From the NCBI GenBank assembly GCA_023935145.1, contig CM043700.1, positions 62,266,620 to 62,330,619 of the forward strand: a stretch of DNA of 64,000 nt, in the 5' to 3' direction. Positions 40,600-52,726 of the stretch are shown here, piece after piece. The translations under genes were made by a program, and so were the position numbers. Numbering within the stretch: position 1 is the first letter of the stretch; each line of letters begins with the position of its first letter. Below the pieces are notes generated by a model. It did no database searches. It saw only the letters and a program-made list of their open reading frames with translations, and was not told the origin of the DNA. This DNA comes from Bretschneidera sinensis (taxonomy: Eukaryota; Streptophyta; Magnoliopsida; Brassicales; Akaniaceae).

Positions 40600-42882
40600 T
40601 TTTCTAAAATTCAGTTTTCAAACACTGATTTTAGAAAACTCCAAATTGAAGTTTTCTCTCTTAAATAGTTTTCACTTTCCTAATTCACGAGTTCACTTTC
40701 TGCTCACTTTCACAATTCTCTTCCTCCATCACGAGTTCAACTTTATCAGCTTGAAGGCTCAAGATTGTTGTCTGCACTCCATCATGAGTTCATAGAAAAA
40801 ATCTCGACGAGGTCAAGATTGTTGTTTGCGCTAATCTTTATCAGCTTGTTTTTGCTCTCTCTTCTCCTCTGTTTTGTTCTTCATTCTTCATCTTCTCCAC
40901 ACACAGATTGTGTCTCCTCATCTATTTCTCTCTCACGGTCATCATCCTTCGTCTTCTTCTCTGCTACAACCTGCCGTTGTCACTTCCCTGAATCGCAACT
41001 TCTTCCTCACTTTCTTCCCTCTCTCTCACCGCCGTCACTCCTTCGTCCTCCTCTCTGGTACGACCCGGCGCCGTCACTCCCCTAGATCGTGACTTCTCTG
41101 GCAACTTTTATTTTCATTCAATCTCTTCTTTCATCTTAGCTTTTTATAGTTTCTTCCTTAAATTATGCATCCATCCCAAATTGATTTGCTATTTTTTCCT
41201 AAATCGAAAATTTTCTAGGCTTGGCTTATATCTGGTAAAAGGGGGTTTTTTACCCTCATGGCTATCTTCTTTTTCTCTGCAAGATCTACAGGTATGGGGG
41301 TATCTTCTTCTTTCTTCTATTCAATATGTGGGTATCATCCTCTTTGTGATTTCTTCTATAAATACTAAGTAATTCTCATGATTTTGCAGGTTTAGACTCT
41401 AGGGATTTGAAGATAACTTTCACAAATTTGGTTGATTGCATTCCAGGTTTGCTAGTCGTTTCTTCATTTTGTTGATAGGTTCATTGAGTTTTTGTATGTT
41501 CTGTGATTGTTCCAGTTTGTGCATTGCTACTAATTATACTCTTTCTATATGGTTGTCTCATTCTTTTATTTTTTTTAAGAGATGATCAATTTATTGCTAG
41601 ATGACATGGCTGCACTTTTAATAAGTTCAATTTACTTTGTTAATATTTCTACACATAAGAAGTTTAAGGGATGATTTGCCTGCATAGGGACTGCTGCTCC
41701 AGCCCCTGCACAGGGGCTAGTGCTGCTGTCTTTGTACAGGGGCTAGTGCAGCAATACTTTCTTTAAAGTGAATTCTTTTGCTGTTTCATTTGTGATATGG
41801 TGCACTTATTTATATGTGTCACCCTTTTATTCTCCCATGATATTTATTCTCTCTCTCTCTCTCTTATAAGATTTTGCTTTTTCTGTGTACTGTTTTGCTG
41901 CCACTTGTTTTTTCTTCTCCCATGAAAATGCATCATATGCTTCTCCTTTGCATAAAACTAAAAAAAAATGGAAGCATTATGCCTACACGCTCTAAGATAT
42001 GTAAACCTTGTCAAAAGGCATATGAGATAGAAAATTTATGTGTAATATATTGTTAGTCTTTAACTTCTACATTTTAGAAACAAAGCATAATGGCGTATTT
42101 GGAAATTCCATGAAACCAGAACCTGTATTTTTCTCTTTATTGTGTAATGATATAGTATAATGGTTCCTAACTACATTGTCTTGGTGGTTGCTTGAATTGT
42201 AGATGCAAACTCTGTCACTCCACCTAATGATAATTTCAATAAGATCCCATTTCTGTCGAGCAGACATTTAAGACAAATAGTTATCTTTATAGGTTATCAA
42301 TCCAGATTTTTAGATTCTAGTTTAGTTTCTTGTTGTTCTCTTCTCTCTATGGCAAAGGGGACAGTTATGGTTTTACTTTTCATGTGCTTTTAGCTAATTA
42401 ATATATTGTCCTAGTGATTTTCCAGAAAATTTCTGCTATTTAACTATGAATCTATTCATTATTTTGCGTTATCTGGCTATTGAGTTTACTTGCTAATACT
42501 TTATGGTCTGCTTCTATTGAAGGATATTAAATTGTTGACTTGTTCCAGAGACAAAATCTTAGTCTAAAATCTAACAATTAAAGTAGCAAATTGATGCAGA
42601 TTTTAAAAAAGAAAGACAATTAATGAAACATTTATTTCTGTTATATAATAATCCAAGTAGCATAATTGGTTGGTGTTTGTCTGATAACAGTAGATATTGG
42701 AAATTCTTAGGCAGATTGGTTAATTTAGGATGTTGAGGTTTGTCTGATAAGTTTCTCCTTCTTGGACACCTGTTTTGTTATGAAATGGAGTTCTTTTATA
42801 GGTTATGTCATGAATGGTTTAGTGGATATTTTCGAGCTATGTGAGTATGATCTTGGTTAACGGATGAATCTGTTTCTAGTGT
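40600..42882. other. Left interior of the split element, no clear gene
   Basis: Contains CT-rich, leader-like sequence at 40760-41090, possible introns near 41380-41450, a CT repeat at 41851-41865 and a hairpin-forming CAGGGGCTAGTGC duplication at 41700-41755. No domain was recognised. Confidence 0.4.
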
Positions 42883-42887
42883 TAGCT
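42883..42887. repeat. Target site duplication TAGCT, left
   Basis: TAGCT precedes the 5' LTR and is repeated at 52722-52726 after the 3' LTR. Confidence 0.9.
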
Positions 42888-44154
42888 TGATAAGTGCTTA
42901 AATAGTCATATTGAAGCCCCTTAATTTACACTTGTTAGGCTCTTTGTTTATCTATTTTAGTAGATTTTATTTCATTTTCATGTTTTATATGTTTTTCACA
43001 GGGCTTTGACAAAAAGATGACATTTTGGCGCTTTAAGGAATAAAAAATAAAGTTTTGCAATCCAGCAAGGTGCACTCGAGCGCACCTCCCTTGTGATTGA
43101 GCGCACAAACACACGAGCGCACACTTAGAAGGCTCGAGCGCAGATTGCATATGCTTGAGCGCACACACACCAGAGGCAGCAGAGCCAGATATGGAAAGAA
43201 GTCTCCGGACCTTGAATAGGAAATTAGGGTTTCGGGGCACCCTTAGATCCCTATATATAGCCTTGTAAAACACAGAAACCATACCTTTTGTTTCAGACTT
43301 GAAGTTGCAAACTTGGAGAGGAATTGACAACTCATCTCCTTAGTCTTCTTCGGGTTTTATTTTTCTGTTTTTGTTTGATTATGGTTATAATGTTTAGTTC
43401 AACTAGCATGTGTAACTAAACTCTTATAGGGTTTGATTGAAGCCCTAATTATGCTTTTTTCACATATATATTCATTGATTACCTTTGCCTATAGCCATGT
43501 TATAATGCTTAACTTCATTAATACCTGTTTGTATTTAAATTCCTCATATGTGTGTGTCTGATCAACTTATGCATGTGGTATGGATTTGTTAGTTGAATCA
43601 ATTTGGATGACCGAGTCCTGGGTTCAACAATAGTAACAAAAGATATCCACACCGGATTCTTAGATTAATCAACATGGGAAACCGGGAGCGGACCAAGCCC
43701 TAGGTCCCGTGTGGTTGCCGATCTTTATAGCCCTTATGCTATCTTAAAGAACAACTAAGTATACACCCATGCTGAATCCTTTAAGAGAGAAAAGAGTTAG
43801 AGTATACACCATACCTAACTCATTGCTTAGGGAGATCAATAGTCTAAGGTGTGGACCAAGCCCTTAGGTTGGCAACCATTAGGTATTCATAATAAGACTA
43901 GAGAATTAGCACCTTACTTAGTGGGAAAGTGTAATTAGTGATGGATATCACAGCCCTATGTTCTTATTATTATTAACTCATACTTTACATTTATTTCTTT
44001 TTTTACTTTGAGAAACTAATTCTAAATCGAAGTTTACCAATCCCTATGGAAATGATCTCGCACTTGCACACTATGCTACTATTGACCTTGTGCACTTGTA
44101 AGTAAAACAAGTACGATTATTTGCGTATTTATTTATGTAGATAATCACATAACA
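42888..44154 (+). repeat. 5' LTR of the Athila-like element
   Basis: TGATAAGTGC...ACATAACA. A TATATATAG box near 43250-43258 precedes the probable transcription start. It contains several GATCGAGCGCA-type motifs at 43075-43170. Confidence 0.9.
43070..43175. repeat. GAGCGCAC motif cluster in the LTR
   Basis: Five or six copies of (C/T)(C/T)GAGCGCA(C/G), some inside a CTCGAGCGCAC core, lie about 80-190 bases before the TATA box. The 3' LTR has the same cluster (51635-51740), with further copies near 44373-44402 and 49918-49955. Confidence 0.75.
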
Positions 44155-44159
44155 AATAT

Positions 44160-44178
44160 TTGGCGCTGTTACCGGGGA
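44160..44178 (+). promoter_or_regulatory. Primer binding site of the Athila-like element
   Basis: TTGGCGCTGTTACCGGGGA, five bases after the LTR, matches the TTGGCGCCGTTGCCGGGGA-type site of plant gypsy elements. Confidence 0.8.
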
Positions 44179-44596
44179 TAGCACTTAAATTTCTTTTTAG
44201 AACTATTTTTTCGTTTAGTTTAATCATTGTTATTTCTTTTTCATTCTATGCTATTTTTTTTTATCTCAAAGTGTCTGTTTTTATCTTATTTTTGTTTCAT
44301 TAAAAACCCTAATCCAATTTCTCTTTGTTTTCTGTTTCAGTCACACTAGGAGAACTTTCTGTGCCACTTGCGATCGAGCGCACCCTCCTGTACGATCGAG
44401 CGCAATTGAGGCAGAGAGTTACCCGGGCAACAGTGTTTAACTGCTACATTAAAACGATTGTTACCGATTCGTGCACGGGCTTTGATCCAAGCACCCAACG
44501 TTTTTCCCCCTTGATACCGAGCTTAAGCGGACTATCCGACAAAGGCTTAGAGACAACTCAAAAGAGGTAGAAGAAGAAATTGAGGAAGAAGTACCA

Positions 44597-45622
44597 ATGA
44601 CAGAACAGTTAGAAAACCAACAACCTCCTGAGCGAAGACCGATGAAGCAATCCTTCACCCCACGGAACCTCGATCAACCGTCCTGTATTGCTTATCAACC
44701 TGAGGCGGAAGACAACTACTACATATCTCCGCATATACTCAGTGCACTGACTCACTTTAGGGGTACACCTAATGAGGATCAACACTTGCACCTCCGAGAG
44801 TTCTTCGATCTTTATAAGTTCCAGAACATTCGAGGCTTAGGCCAAGAAGAAATAAGGTTAATTGTTTTCCCTTTTTCCTTAAAAGATAATGCTAAACTGT
44901 GGTACAATTCTTTGCCTGCAGTTTCTATCCACACTTGGGAGGAGTTGGCTAGCAAATTCTTAATGAAGTTTTTCCCAGCCCAAAAGACGAGGCAAATGAG
45001 GAAGGAAATTCAGTCCTTCCAACAAAAGGATGGAGATCTATTCTTCGAGGTCTAGGGACACTTCAATGAGCTGCTACTCAAATTCTCACATCACAACCTA
45101 CCTCAGGATGAACTAATACAAGCTTTTTATGAAGGTTTAAGTGATACTAACAAAAGTATTGTGGATTCAGGTTGTGGAGGAGTGCTGATGGAGAAAAGCA
45201 GCGAAGAAGCTATGGAGTTCTTCGAAACCCTAAGTGAACACACTCAACAGTTCTCTTCTCGAGGCAGACATATAACCAAGAGTAAGGGTGTGTATGAGAT
45301 AAGCTTAAATGGAGGATCATCCACTCAGATAGTTGCTGTGGAAAGGAAACTAGACCTGTTAGTTAAAGTCATGGCTGCTCAGAATGCCTCACCTAACCCA
45401 CCAGCTACACCACTCCAGGTATGTGCTATTTGTTCCCAGTTTTATCATAATGCTAATACATGTCCCTTATATTCATATGTAGATCATGAGCAAGCAAACT
45501 TTGTGGGATTGAACAACTATCTGCCGAAGAACAATCCTTATGCAAACACCTACAACCCTAGATGGCGAATCACTCGAATTTTTCTTGGAGCAACAATTAG
45601 AGCAGTCAAGGGCAGTAAATAA
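44597..45622 (+). pseudogene. gag of the Athila-like element, broken
   Basis: ATG at 44597, though coding-like sequence (LDTELKRTIRQRLRD) extends upstream in frame to about 44510, so the true start may be earlier. The gag domain includes LREFFDLYKFQNIRG, VFPFSLKDNAKLWYNSLP and FLMKFFPAQKTRQMR. TAG at 45053-45055 breaks it; it resumes to a zinc knuckle CAICSQFYHNANTC (CX2CX4HX4C) near 45423-45464. Gag forms the particle and binds RNA. Confidence 0.8.
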
Positions 45623-45681
45623 ACTTCCAACCAGCAGCCCACTTAGCTCCCGAGACAAAGAAAAGTGACCTCGAAAGTCTT

Positions 45682-47175
45682 GTGAGGCAATTGGCAACTC
45701 AGCAGCAACAATTAATGACTTCACAAGATCGGTTCATGGCAGATGAAAGGCAATTCCGGACTAAACTAAGGCAAACCATAGTAAAACATGAACAAGCCGT
45801 CCAAAGGCTAGAGGTACAAATGAGACAATTGGCTAAAGAACTGAGTGGTAGAAAGCAAAGTGAGCTTCCAGCTCAAAACCCTGGGGGGCATCAACAACTA
45901 AAAGTTGTCACGACCCTCAGAAATGGTAAGTTGATAGGGACCAATGAATCTGAAAAAGCATCTCTAGAGAAACTGTCAGCATCAAAGGTGAGTGAGATGG
46001 AGAAGGTGAATGCACCACCCTTCCCGCAAAGGTTAGTAAAACAAAAGAAAGAAAATAAACTGCTTGATATTTTTGAAACCTTACTGAAAGTTGAAATAAA
46101 CATTCATTTGTTAGATGCAATTCAACAAATACCTGCCTATGCTAAATTCCTAAAATATTGTTGCACTCATAAGAGAAAGTTTCAAGAGCATAAGACTATA
46201 GCTTTAACTGAAGAAGTAAGTGTTGTGCTATTAAAAAAACTCCCACCAAAACTGAAAGATCCGGGTAGTTTTACTATTCCCTGTAGGATAGGTGATCAGT
46301 TGTTTGAGCAAGCATTACTAGATTTAGGAGCGGGTGTAAATTTGCTACCATACACAGTATTTGAAACCATAGGATTGGGGGAGCTACAACCAACTTCCAT
46401 TACCTTGCAGTTGGCAGATAGAAGTATAAAAAGACCTAGGGGTATTTTTGAGGATGTCCTGGTAAAGGTAGGTGAGTTCATTCTACCTGCTGATTTCATT
46501 ATGTTAGATATAGAGGAATGCCCTATGCCATTACCCTTGCCCATCATTTTAGGAAGACCCTTCATGAGAACCACTGATACAAAAATTTTTGTGAAAAAAT
46601 ATATAGTAAGTATGAAGGTGAATGGTGAGAAAATAGAGTTTAAAATATTTGACGCATTAAAACTACCTCAAGATGATATGGAATGCTTTAATGTATGTAT
46701 GATGCAAAAAAATTTTGAGCAAGCTTTTCAGGTCCAGCACATCGATCCATTGGAGACTACTATTACCCATAGCTTTACAACAGTGGATGTTGAGCAAGAA
46801 CCTGAAGATGTTACTGATGACATCATTAAAGCTATGCATCTCCTTGAGGCTTTTCCAAAACACTCAAGTAAGTATGCTCCTCCATTTGAAACTCTCATAC
46901 CTACTAATACTACTCTTCTTCCTTCTATTGTCCAGGCACCAATATTGGAATTAAAGCAGCTGCCAGAACATTTAACTTATGCCTACTTGGGAGAGAAGAA
47001 GACATTACCTGTGATTGTGGCTGCTAATTTGAGTATTGGAGAAGAAGAAAAATTATTAAGAGTTCTTAGGGAACATAGATCTGCCATAGGATGGACCATT
47101 GCTGACATTAAGGGGATAAGTCCAGCCAAGTGCATGCATAGTATCTACCTTGAGGATGAAGCAAGGCCCACTTGA
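45682..47175 (+). pseudogene. Aspartic protease region of the Athila-like element
   Basis: An open frame of 497 codons. The first 60 residues are Gln/Arg-rich and form a likely coiled coil. The protease core has ALLDLGAGVNLLPYTV (the Athila DLGA variant of DSGA) and later LPIILGRPFMRTTD. Its end leads into RT at HSIYLEDEARPT, with a TGA at 47173-47175 where the family has an Arg codon. Cleaves Gag-Pol. Confidence 0.85.
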
Positions 47176-47202
47176 GATGCTCAAAGAAGACTTAACCCAT
47201 AC

Positions 47203-47784
47203 ATGAAAGAGGTAGTAAAAGCCGAGGTATTAAAATTGCTAGATGTTGGCATTATCTACCCCATCTCAGACAGTAAATGGGTAAGTCCGGTCCAAGTTAT
47301 TCTGAAAAAGAGTGGGATCACAGTGGTGAAGAATAAGGACAATGGATTTATACCTACAAGAAAAACAACTGGTTGGAGAGTCTGTATCGACTACCGAAGA
47401 TTGAACAAAGTGACCAGAAAAGATCACTTCCCTTTGCCATTCATTGATCAGATGTTAGAGAGATTAGCTGGCCACAACTATTATTGCTTCTTGGATGGGT
47501 ACAGTGGGTACAATCAGATTGCCATAGCACCTGAGGATCAAGAAAAAACTACCTTCACATATTCTTTCGATACATTTTCTTATCGAAGGATGCCATTCGG
47601 TTTATGCAATGCACCAGCCACTTTTCAAAGATGTATGATGAGCATATTTTGCGATATAGTGGAGAAATATATTGAGGTATTCATGGATGATTTCAGTGTC
47701 TTTGGTTCCAATTTTTATGAATGCCTAATTCATTTAGAGAGTGTCCTCAAGAGATGTGAAGAGAGCAACTTAGTGTTGAATTAG
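47203..47784 (+). pseudogene. Reverse transcriptase of the Athila-like element
   Basis: Open over 193 codons with SKWVSPVQVILKKSG, RVCIDYRRLNKVTRKDHFPL, the palm FLDGYSGYNQI, MPFGLCNAPATFQ and the catalytic FMDDFSVFG. A TAG at 47782-47784 ends the frame just before the thumb, which continues in the same frame. Confidence 0.9.
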
Positions 47785-48667
47785 GAGAAATGTCACTTTA
47801 TGGTCCAACAAGGCATTTTATTGGGACATTCCATCTCCAATAAAGGTATTGAGGTAGACAAGGCTAAAATAGACATCATTTCAAAGCTACCTCCTCATCT
47901 CATAGTCAAGGGTGTTAGAAGTTTTCTCGGATATGCTGGTTTTTATAGACGATTCATCAAGGATTTCTCTAAGATCTCAAGACCTCTTTGTGCATTGTTA
48001 GCTAAAGATACCAAATTTGAGTGGACTAATAGCTGTATGACAGCTTTCAACAAATTGAAGGATGTTCTAACCTCCACCCCAATAATGATGGCACTAGATT
48101 GGAATCTTTCATTTGAATTGATGTGTGATGCGAGTGATTTCACCTTGGGAGCTGTCTTAGGTCAAAGAGTCAATAAGGTACCTCATGCTATTTACTATGC
48201 TTCTAGAACTTTAAATGATGCTCAGCTTAACTATTCTACTACTGAAAAGGAATTGTTAGTTGTTAATTTTGCTTTAGAAAAGTTTAAATCATATCTTATT
48301 GGCTCTAAGGTTATTGTATTCACTGATTATGCTGCTTTGAGATATTTTGTTTTCTAAAAAAGATGCAAAACCTAGGTTAATCAGATGGGTACTCCCATTG
48401 CAAGAATTTGATTTGGAAATCAAAGACAAGAGAGGCAGTGAGAATGTGGTTGCAGATCATTTATCAAGGCTACCCTATGAGAATGACAAAAATGATCTGT
48501 CCTTAAATGAGAACTTTCTTGATGAACAATTGTTCGCACTAGAGGTAAAATTTTTGTGGTATGTTGATATTATCAATTATCTAATTACTAAGGTTTTTCC
48601 CCCCAGGTATGACCACGCAAGGAAAGAAGTGGTTAATATCTATGTCTCGACACTACCATTGGGATGA
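47785..48667 (+). pseudogene. RT thumb and RNase H of the Athila-like element, frameshifted
   Basis: The thumb carries SFLGYAGFYRRFIKDFSKI. RNase H has ELMCDASDFTLGAVLGQR with the catalytic Asp, then YSTTEKELLVVNFALEKF. A frameshift in an A-run near 48355 moves reading to a second frame with [20 protein letters not shown] and ADHLSRLP, the end of RNase H, then the link to integrase. Confidence 0.85.
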
Positions 48668-48731
48668 TCCCTACCTCTTCAAATTCTATCTCGATCAGAT
48701 CATCTAACGGTGTGTCTCGGAAGAGGAGCAT

Positions 48732-49912
48732 TTGAGCTTATTACGACATTGCCATCAGTTTGCTTGTGGAGGACATTTTGGGGCTAAGAAAACAGCACTT
48801 AAGGTACTACAATCCGATTTTTATTGGCCTAACCTGTTTAAAGATGCCTTCACATTCTGTAGCTCATGTGATAGATGCCAATGGACAGGTAACATCTCAT
48901 CCCGAAATCAGATGCCCCTACAAAATATCCATGTAGTAAAACTTTTTGATGTATGGGGCATTGATTTCATGGGTCTATTCCCCAATTCCTTTGGTAATTT
49001 ATATATTCTTGTGGGTGTGGATTATGTGTCTAAATGGGTCGAGGCTATCATCTCAAAGACTAATAATCATAAAGTGGTGTTGAAGTTTCTACAAGATAAC
49101 ATTTTTACCCCGCTGGGACACCAAGAGCGATCATCAGTGACGGAGGCAACCACTTTCATCATCATTCTTTTGCCGCACTCATAAGAAAATATGGAATCAC
49201 CCATAAGGTTGGCACCCCATATCACCCTCAGACTAGTGGCCAAGTAGAGATAAGCAACCGAGAAATCAAAAGCATCTTGGAGAGAACCGTGAATCCTAGT
49301 TGGAATGATTGGTCTTTACGACTCAATGATGCTCTGTGGGCATACAAGACAACTTACAAGACACCAATTAGGATGTCCCCATACCACTTAGTCTTTGGAA
49401 AAGCATGCCATCTACACGTAGAGCTAGAACATCGAGTATATTGGGCCATTAAACAATTCAACTTTGATATGAAACAAGCGGGTGAGAAAAAGAGACTACA
49501 CTTAAATGAGCTAGAAGAATTATGGTATGACGCATATGAGAATGCCAAGCTTTACAAGGAAAGGGCAAAAGCCTATCATGACAAACAACTAGTGCGAAAA
49601 GAGTTTCACGTAGGACAAAGGGTGCTGCTCTATAATTCGAGATTAAGGTTGTTCCCAAGCAAACTAAAGTCTCGTTGGGCTGGTCTATATGTCGTCACCA
49701 AGGTCTTTCCTCATGGGGCTTTGGAGATTCATAGCTCAAATAACAATCAGACATTTACAATCAATAGACACCGAGTCAAACCATACCTCGATCTCAATAT
49801 ACCTCTTCGAGACGAGGACTTGACACTTCAAATTGTACAATACATAGCTGATCCACGAACACCTGAACCACTTGAATTCCCAGTTTCTGTCGCACATAAC
49901 GTCATTACCTGA
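48732..49912 (+). pseudogene. Integrase of the Athila-like element, frameshifted
   Basis: Begins with a zinc-binding HHCC region (RHCHQ...GGHFG...FCSSCDRC), then the catalytic core: [10 protein letters not shown] (first Asp) and [11 protein letters not shown] frameshift near 49120 disrupts the second Asp site (ISDGG is readable in the next frame). The Glu region [13 protein letters not shown] lies near 49212-49250. The C-terminal frame (49277-49912) has [20 protein letters not shown] and a [12 protein letters not shown] beta-barrel. No chromodomain. Confidence 0.85.
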
Positions 49913-51439
49913 TGGATTGCGATTGAGCGCATATACACCTTGTGATCGAGCGCATTTACACCAGAAGCTACACTCCAATGCCTAAGCAAGTAGTCTGCAC
50001 CACCTGATGACCAACAGTGAGAGGATACCCCGTCTGGCTGAAGACGTAAAACTTAGCGCTCATGGGAGGCACCCCAAAGCATATCCTTTTCATTATAGTA
50101 TTTTTATTTTATTAATATTTATGTTTATATTTAAATGTTTATTATCCATATTTCTTGTTTTCCAGCACAACGTTTATTTTTCTTTGTCAGGAACTTAGTA
50201 CGTGCATCCAATTCAAGTTTGGGGGCGTGTTACGAGCAATGCAAGAAATTTAGTTCTCCATCTCCCAAGTCAGATCTTTCCATGCCACACACACATTGGG
50301 AAAAATGTGTATATTAAGTTTGGGGGTAGTGGAAGACACTGACATATGCACACAATGGGTCCTAGTTTTTTTTTTCTTTTTTAGAAAAGATAAATGCATA
50401 TTCATTTTGTGTTAAGAATTTTGGTTGATTTAAAATATGATAAAACTTCATTAGTAAGCTTAAAATCTAGAACACATGGTCTTGTAATAGGAATTTTAAA
50501 AAGTTTAGTTACCTACCTCAAGGCACTTAAGAATTCACGAGTTTGATTCAGATCTAACACGAGCACATTAGCACACATTTGTGTGGGGTATGACATATAA
50601 TTCTTATGTATATGTTTCCATGACCTAATTGTAATCGGATAACTTGTTAAAAGAACGCTTTGGCATAAGAAAAATAAAAAAATGTCCATCATATAAAAAG
50701 AGAATAAAAAGCTTCTAAATGATCATTAAAAACTTTACAGTGAGTAACTGGACCTCTTGCCTTAGTAAGCAGTGAGTGTTCACGTCAAAATGTGGGAATT
50801 AAGCATTTAATGATCATAATAAAAATTTATACTAAATAACTGGGCCTCTTGCCTCAGTAAGCAGTGAGTGTTCAAGTCAAAAGGTGGGAATTTCAATTGG
50901 AAGCATTAAGACCTATTAGTTTCGTAGCAGTTTTGACTCGAGTTAGTAAGTTTGTAGGGGTGTCTTTACACTTAATGCCCTAAAACTATCTGGTTTGGGA
51001 GTCATTATCTAAACACTTGTTACAAGGGTCAATTAGAAAGCTCAATGGAACTTAACATGGAAAAAATCTCATGATGAAAGAAAAAGAAAAAGAAGTAAGA
51101 ACTATACCATTTTTGTTCTATTTAATAAGGAATTCGATGAAGGTTTGGACACCGAAACACTATACATTAAAATTATTTGGAAGCTCCATCTTCTATGTGC
51201 TAATTCATCACATACAAATCAAACTTGCGATGCCTTAAGCCAACCTTAGGTAAGTAACATGAGCTTTTAAAATCCTTATTCAATACAAAAATTTGTTTTT
51301 ATTATAAACTTACTCATGAACGGTCATCATGGTTTTATGTGCAATCCAAATTTTTGGATATCATGAAGAATGAATTTATCTTTAAATTTTGTTTTAATAT
51401 AGTCTTTCGTTTTGTATTGCTAAGGGACTAGCAATATGT
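49913..51439 (+). other. Post-pol spacer of the Athila-like element
   Basis: About 1.5 kb without a gene; Athila elements often have an envelope-like ORF here, but none is seen. It has two polypurine-tract-like runs (GTTTGGGGGC near 50219, GTTTGGGGGTAG near 50319) and a 91-92-bp tandem duplication at about 50721-50905 (shared CCTCTTGCCT and AGTAAGCAGTGAGTGTTCA). Confidence 0.6.
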
Positions 51440-51452
51440 AAGTTTGAGGGTG
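51440..51452 (+). promoter_or_regulatory. Polypurine tract of the Athila-like element
   Basis: AAGTTTGAGGGTG lies immediately before the TGATAAGT start of the 3' LTR; related to the AAGTTTGGGGG form usual for this lineage. Confidence 0.75.
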
Positions 51453-52721
51453 TGATAAGTGCTTAAATAGTCATATTTAAGCCCCTTAATTTACGCTTGT
51501 TAGGCTCTTTGTTTATCTATTTTTGTAGATTTTATTTCATTTTCGTGTTTTATGTGTTTTTCATAGGGCTTTGACAAAAAGATGACATTTTGGCGTTCTA
51601 AGGAATAAAAAGTAAAGTTCTGCAATCCAGCAAGGTGCGCTCGAGCGCACCTCCCTTATGATCGAGCGCACAGGCACACGAGCACACATTTAGAAGGTGC
51701 GCTTGAGCACAGACCGCATACGCAAAGCACACACACACCAGAGCTAGCAGAGCAAGATATGGAAAGAATTCTCCAGACCTTGAATAGGAAATTAGGGTTT
51801 TGAGGCACCCTTAGAGCCCTATATATAGCCTTGTAAAACACAGAAACCATATCTTTTGTTTTAGACTTGAAGTTGCAAGCTTGGAGAGGAATTGACGACT
51901 CGTCTCCTTAGTCTTCTTCGGGTTTTATTTTTCTGTTTTTGTTTGATTATGATTATAATATTTAGTTCAACTAACATGTGTAACTAAACTCTTATAGGGC
52001 TTGATTGAAGCCCTAATTATGCTTTTCCACATATATATTCATTGATTAATTTTGCCTATAACCATGTTATAATGCTTAACTTGATTAATACTTGTTTATA
52101 TTTAAATTCCTCATATGTGTGTGTCTGATCAACTTATGCATGTGGTATGAATTTGTTAGTTGAATCAATTTGGATGACCGAGTCTTGGGTTCAACAATAG
52201 TAACAAAAGATATCCACACCAGATTCTTGGGTTAATCAACATGGGAAACCGGGAGCGGACCAAGCCCTAGGTCCTGTGTGGTTGCTGATCTGCACAACCT
52301 TTATGCTCTCTTAAGGAACAACTCAGTATACACCTATGCTGAATCCCTTAAGAGAGAAAAGAGCTAGAGTATACACCGTGCCTAACTCGTTACTTAGGGA
52401 GATCAATAGTCTAAGGTGTGGACCAAGCCCTTAGGTTGGCAACCATTAGGTATTCATAATAAGGCCAGATCACTGGCACCTTACTTAGTGGGAAAGTGTA
52501 ATTAGTGATGGATATCGCAGCCCTATGTTCTTATTATTATTAACTCACACTTTATGCTTATTTCTTTTTTTACTTTGAGAAACTAATTATAAATCGAAGT
52601 TTACTAGTCCCTGTAGAAATGATCTCACACTTGCACACTATGCTATCATTGACCTTGTACACTTGCAAGTAAAACAAGTACGATTATTCGCGTATTTATT
52701 TAGGTAGATAATCGCACAACA
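51453..52721 (+). repeat. 3' LTR of the Athila-like element
   Basis: TGATAAGTGC...CACAACA, aligned throughout with 42888-44154. Followed by the TAGCT target duplication at 52722-52726. Confidence 0.9.
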
Positions 52722-52726
52722 TAGCT

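Larger units (their letters stand above)
42888..52721 (+). mobile_element. Complete Athila-like Ty3/gypsy retrotransposon
   Basis: Two LTRs of 1267 and 1269 bases, TAGCT target duplications on both sides, a primer binding site, gag, protease, RT, RNase H and integrase in gypsy order, and a polypurine tract. RT motif FMDDFSVFG, protease DLGAGVNLLP and a long post-pol spacer point to the Athila lineage. The coding region has at least five stops or shifts. The LTRs differ at a noticeable share of sites (for instance several changes in the first 150 bases), so the insertion is not recent. Confidence 0.9.

Noticed and set aside
40765..41092. Ser/Leu-rich frames of 106 and 72 codons
   Set aside because: CT-rich leader-like sequence gives long frames by composition in two overlapping frames; no domain.
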